A stretch of DNA of 7,007 nt from Candidatus Cloacimonadota bacterium. GTDB lineage: Bacteria > Cloacimonadota > Cloacimonadia > Cloacimonadales > TCS61. This document shows, one piece after another, positions 4,727 to 7,007 of the stretch (the stretch's first letter is position 1; every line of letters begins with the position of its first letter). The notes beneath the pieces are model-generated. The model saw only the letters and a list, made by a program, of their open reading frames with translations. It did not search any database and was not told the DNA's origin. The stretch spans positions 1 to 7,007 of the forward strand of contig JACNIV010000038.1 of assembly GCA_014382915.1 (NCBI GenBank), read 5' to 3'. The translations under genes were made by a program, and so were the position numbers.

Positions 4727-7007
4727 TTACTTCATAAGAATCATCTTCTTGGTTGCAGTATATTTTTCAGCTTTCATTTTGTAGAAATAGATACCACTGG
4801 AAACAGGTTTTCTGTTATCATCTGTACCATCCCAGGTTACAGTATAGTTGTTAGCATCACGTTGTTCATCTACCAGCGTTCTTACAAGCTGTCCTCTGAT
4901 GTTGTAGATCGTTATTTGAACATGAGATTGCTTGTTAAGAGAGAACGCAATCTGAGTATCGGGATTGAACGGATTCGGGAAGTTGCCACGCAGTTTTGTT
5001 ACAAGAGGAATAATATCCCCGGCATCATCTGGTTGAAATGTAAATGGATATTCCATGACTATAGATTCTCCATCATCGTAAACTGCAGAAACACCAGCAA
5101 TATAATCCTGATTTATTACCAGGTCTTCATATTGCCATTCAGTAGATGTGGTAGTTCCGATTTCATTGATCATATCATCAAGGAAGACGTTGTAACCCAG
5201 TAGATCAGGTCCGGGAGGAGCATCCCAGGTAAATAAGCCTGTAGCTTCATCAACGAAGAGATTGCTGGGTGGAATAAAACCGGTAACGGTTAGAGTTACA
5301 GGGATCACATAATCATCGCCACGAGTTGCAGTATAATTGGAGTTATTATGGATCAACAGGTCGGCTGTGAGTACATCACCTATAAGAAGCTCTGCTGAAT
5401 CAAACGTAACTTCAACAACAATAGAACCACCGTTGCCCGGAACTGTTGCGGAAATGTTGTTGGTAACTGCTACCCATGTTGAATACGGAGCTAACTCATA
5501 ACAGAATATCATGTCTGGAACTCCCTGTTGTAATCCTCCGATTGTTACAATACCGGATACATAATCTGTAGTTAAAAACAAACCGCCGGCAATTCCGCTG
5601 GGATCGGGTAATTCAAGTGTTGTAGAATATGATACTCCTGTAAGCGTATTAGTTGTAAGATCAAATTGATGTATTAACTGCGGTGTTCCAGCACCAGCTC
5701 CCTGGTCATAAATCCAAAGATATGGACCACCGGTCACGTTATCATAAGCAAAACCATAAGTACCCGCTAATCCACAATTAAATGTAGAAATGGTTGTACC
5801 ATCACGAGCTATAAGACCAATTGGATCAGCCCAATTTGTAACATAGAAAGCATCAAGATCGCTATCATAAGCAATAGCTCTAACGCCAACAGATGAACTA
5901 ATGGTACCAATCAATGTTTGTGTATCAAAATCCATTTCATAAATTGTGTTACCTGCGTTACCTCCATAGAAGTGTGTTCCATCATAAGCAAGATCACGAA
6001 GGCCGGTAACTCCAGGTATCGAGAATTCCGAAACTAAAATACCATTAATATCATATTTATGAATCAGGCTGGCTGCCCAGCGCGTAGAATAGAAGTAAGT
6101 GCCATCAAACTCTACTCCGGCATTGCCGGGTGCTCCAGAAGCTGCTGTTGCATCAAAGCTAAATTGAAGATCCCACATATCTCTGATAAGTTCTACAGGT
6201 GGTTGAGCAACAAATGGGCTCACATCTCTAACAGAATTATTCGTTTTCTTAACTACAGGTGAATTAGTTACGTTAGATGTAGTTCTTGAATTCTGTACTT
6301 TTTGAGTATTGGAAACTCGTCTCACACTAATTTCTGCCGGATATTCGAAGCTGATATTATATTCAAGTTCACCTGGACCATCATTGGTAATGGTGAACGT
6401 TTGGATTGCTGTTGTATCAGGTGGCAGGTAACATGTAAGTTCGGTTACATTAACAGCAACTTCTGACCAGAGCATATTGATATTCTGAGGGGTTGTAATA
6501 GTTGCTTCGATTACCACGTCTTCCACAAGGGCTGGAAGGTAATACTCATGTTCACATTCTACATCATAAGTCCCAGTAACAATACCATCGATGAAGTAGT
6601 ATCCGTCCGCACCGGAAGTACCGCTGTATAGACCTAGTGTAATTTCTGCATCTGCGATCGGGTTGGCAGTACCAAATTCAAGTACATATCCATCAAGCGA
6701 ACCAAATGCTTGTTCATAGATACGAACATCATCTATATACCATCCCGGATATTGAACAGAGCTATCCGAACCGAAATGCCATCTTACTAAAATATTCTCT
6801 CCAACAAAGGCTGCGAGATCGAATTCTGCCAGTTCCCAGAACATCTGATTATGTCCACAGAAAATCGGTTCTCCACTTAATGGATTGGAAGTATTTGCTG
6901 TTCCGGTATAACCGGTAAGTGGTGTAATTACTGACCATGATGTACCACCATCTGTAGAAACTTTTACATTGCCTCCATCATAACTTGCTTCGATATCATA
7001 CCAGTGC
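4727..7007 (-). CDS. Large secreted surface protein with beta-propeller, fibronectin-III and C-terminal sorting module (5' end outside window)
   Basis: 759 codons are visible before TAA at 4729-4727; the frame is open to the right edge, so the true start lies outside. Numbering from the first visible residue, 1-102 is a jelly-roll/MAM-like module (YDGGNVKVSTDGGTSW ... RWHFGSDSSV ... GWYIDDVRIYE). This often follows the catalytic domain in M6- or S8-type secreted peptidases, so an upstream peptidase is possible but unseen. Residues 102-181 resemble a carboxypeptidase-regulatory-like module (GYVLEFGTANPIADAEITLG). 182-224 and 508-575 look like two halves of one ASH/BACON-type Ig-like domain (TFTITNDGPGELEYNI; TWVAV ... 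VPGNGGSIVVEVTF). Between them are a Ser/Asn/Thr-rich linker (228-266) and a beta-propeller-like region (269-506) with about five blades (AYDGTHFYGGNAG type). 577-657 is fibronectin III. 672-759 (NFPNPFNPDTQIAFSL ... SGIYFYKM ... KKMILMK) is a PNPFNP-type C-terminal sorting/FlgD-like Ig module. Secreted or surface-bound; function unknown. Confidence 0.9.
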   Translation of the reverse strand, partial: HWYDIEASYDGGNVKVSTDGGTSWSVITPLTGYTGTANTSNPLSGEPIFCGHNQMFWELAEFDLAAFVGENILVRWHFGSDSSVQYPGWYIDDVRIYEQAFGSLDGYVLEFGTANPIADAEITLGLYSGTSGADGYYFIDGIVTGTYDVECEHEYYLPALVEDVVIEATITTPQNINMLWSEVAVNVTELTCYLPPDTTAIQTFTITNDGPGELEYNISFEYPAEISVRRVSNTQKVQNSRTTSNVTNSPVVKKTNNSVRDVSPFVAQPPVELIRDMWDLQFSFDATAASGAPGNAGVEFDGTYFYSTRWAASLIHKYDINGILVSEFSIPGVTGLRDLAYDGTHFYGGNAGNTIYEMDFDTQTLIGTISSSVGVRAIAYDSDLDAFYVTNWADPIGLIARDGTTISTFNCGLAGTYGFAYDNVTGGPYLWIYDQGAGAGTPQLIHQFDLTTNTLTGVSYSTTLELPDPSGIAGGLFLTTDYVSGIVTIGGLQQGVPDMIFCYELAPYSTWVAVTNNISATVPGNGGSIVVEVTFDSAELLIGDVLTADLLIHNNSNYTATRGDDYVIPVTLTVTGFIPPSNLFVDEATGLFTWDAPPGPDLLGYNVFLDDMINEIGTTTSTEWQYEDLVINQDYIAGVSAVYDDGESIVMEYPFTFQPDDAGDIIPLVTKLRGNFPNPFNPDTQIAFSLNKQSHVQITIYNIRGQLVRTLVDEQRDANNYTVTWDGTDDNRKPVSSGIYFYKMKAEKYTATKKMILMK
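4730..4993 (-). other. C-terminal sorting / FlgD-like Ig module
   Basis: The last 88 residues carry the family hallmarks in order: LRGNFPNPFNPDTQIAFSL, VQITIYNIRGQLVRTL, YTVTWDGTDDNRKPVSSGIY and a basic KYTATKKMILMK tail. Similar C-termini mark type IX secretion cargo in Bacteroidota and occur widely in Cloacimonadota-like genomes. Whether a type IX system operates here cannot be seen from this window. Confidence 0.8.

Noticed and set aside
4862..5203. Plus-strand open frame opposite the sorting-module region
   Set aside because: It is antisense to the conserved PNPFNP and fibronectin-III coding sequence and has no start signals.
6842..6844. Internal ATG as start of the right surface-protein gene
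   Set aside because: The frame stays open to the window edge, and the 54 residues before this Met (YDGGNVKVSTDGGTSW etc.) belong to the same module, so the Met is internal.

Overview
The window looks like part of the chromosome of an AT-rich bacterium of the Cloacimonadota (WWE1) or a neighbouring FCB-group lineage. This rests on style, not on a database match. There are two very large Sec-exported, multidomain surface proteins with fibronectin-III modules. One ends in a PNPFNP-type C-terminal sorting module, which is usual in Cloacimonadota, Marinimicrobia, Calditrichota and Bacteroidota. Intergenic spaces are AT-rich and carry repeated GC-rich hairpins.

Layout, left to right. (1) 1-1744, minus strand: the first 581 codons of a secreted fibronectin-III protein, with a signal peptide and a strong ribosome binding site; it runs off the left edge. 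(2) 1745-2406: a 660-base gene-free spacer between divergent genes, holding several inverted repeats, a paired direct repeat and a terminator-like hairpin. (3) 2407-3611, plus strand: a VanZ-family membrane protein whose C-terminal soluble domain resembles the Mth938 (DUF498) fold. The reading frame is interrupted, and its continuation lies in the -1 frame. An in-phase A AAA AAG heptamer, the type used for programmed -1 frameshifting in dnaX, sits at the join. (4) 3604-4491, plus strand: a membrane-anchored TPR protein whose start overlaps the end of the frameshifted frame by 8 bases. (5) 4492-4726: a short spacer between converging genes with four hairpin-forming elements, including the terminator of the last gene. 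(6) 4727-7007, minus strand: the last 759 codons of a second secreted protein. Its modules are a jelly-roll/MAM-like region, a carboxypeptidase-regulatory-like module, an Ig-like domain that seems to be split by a beta-propeller, a fibronectin-III domain and the sorting module; it runs off the right edge.

The two plus-strand genes form a likely translationally coupled pair. By eye they are much lower in GC (about 25-30%) than the surface-protein genes (about 40-45%). They are flanked by two copies, in the same orientation, of an identical 27-base hairpin-plus-A-tract element. I see no direct functional link between the membrane pair and the two surface proteins. The most interesting points are the frame break at the slippery heptamer in the VanZ/Mth938-like gene, and the apparent nesting of whole domains inside Ig-like folds in both surface proteins.
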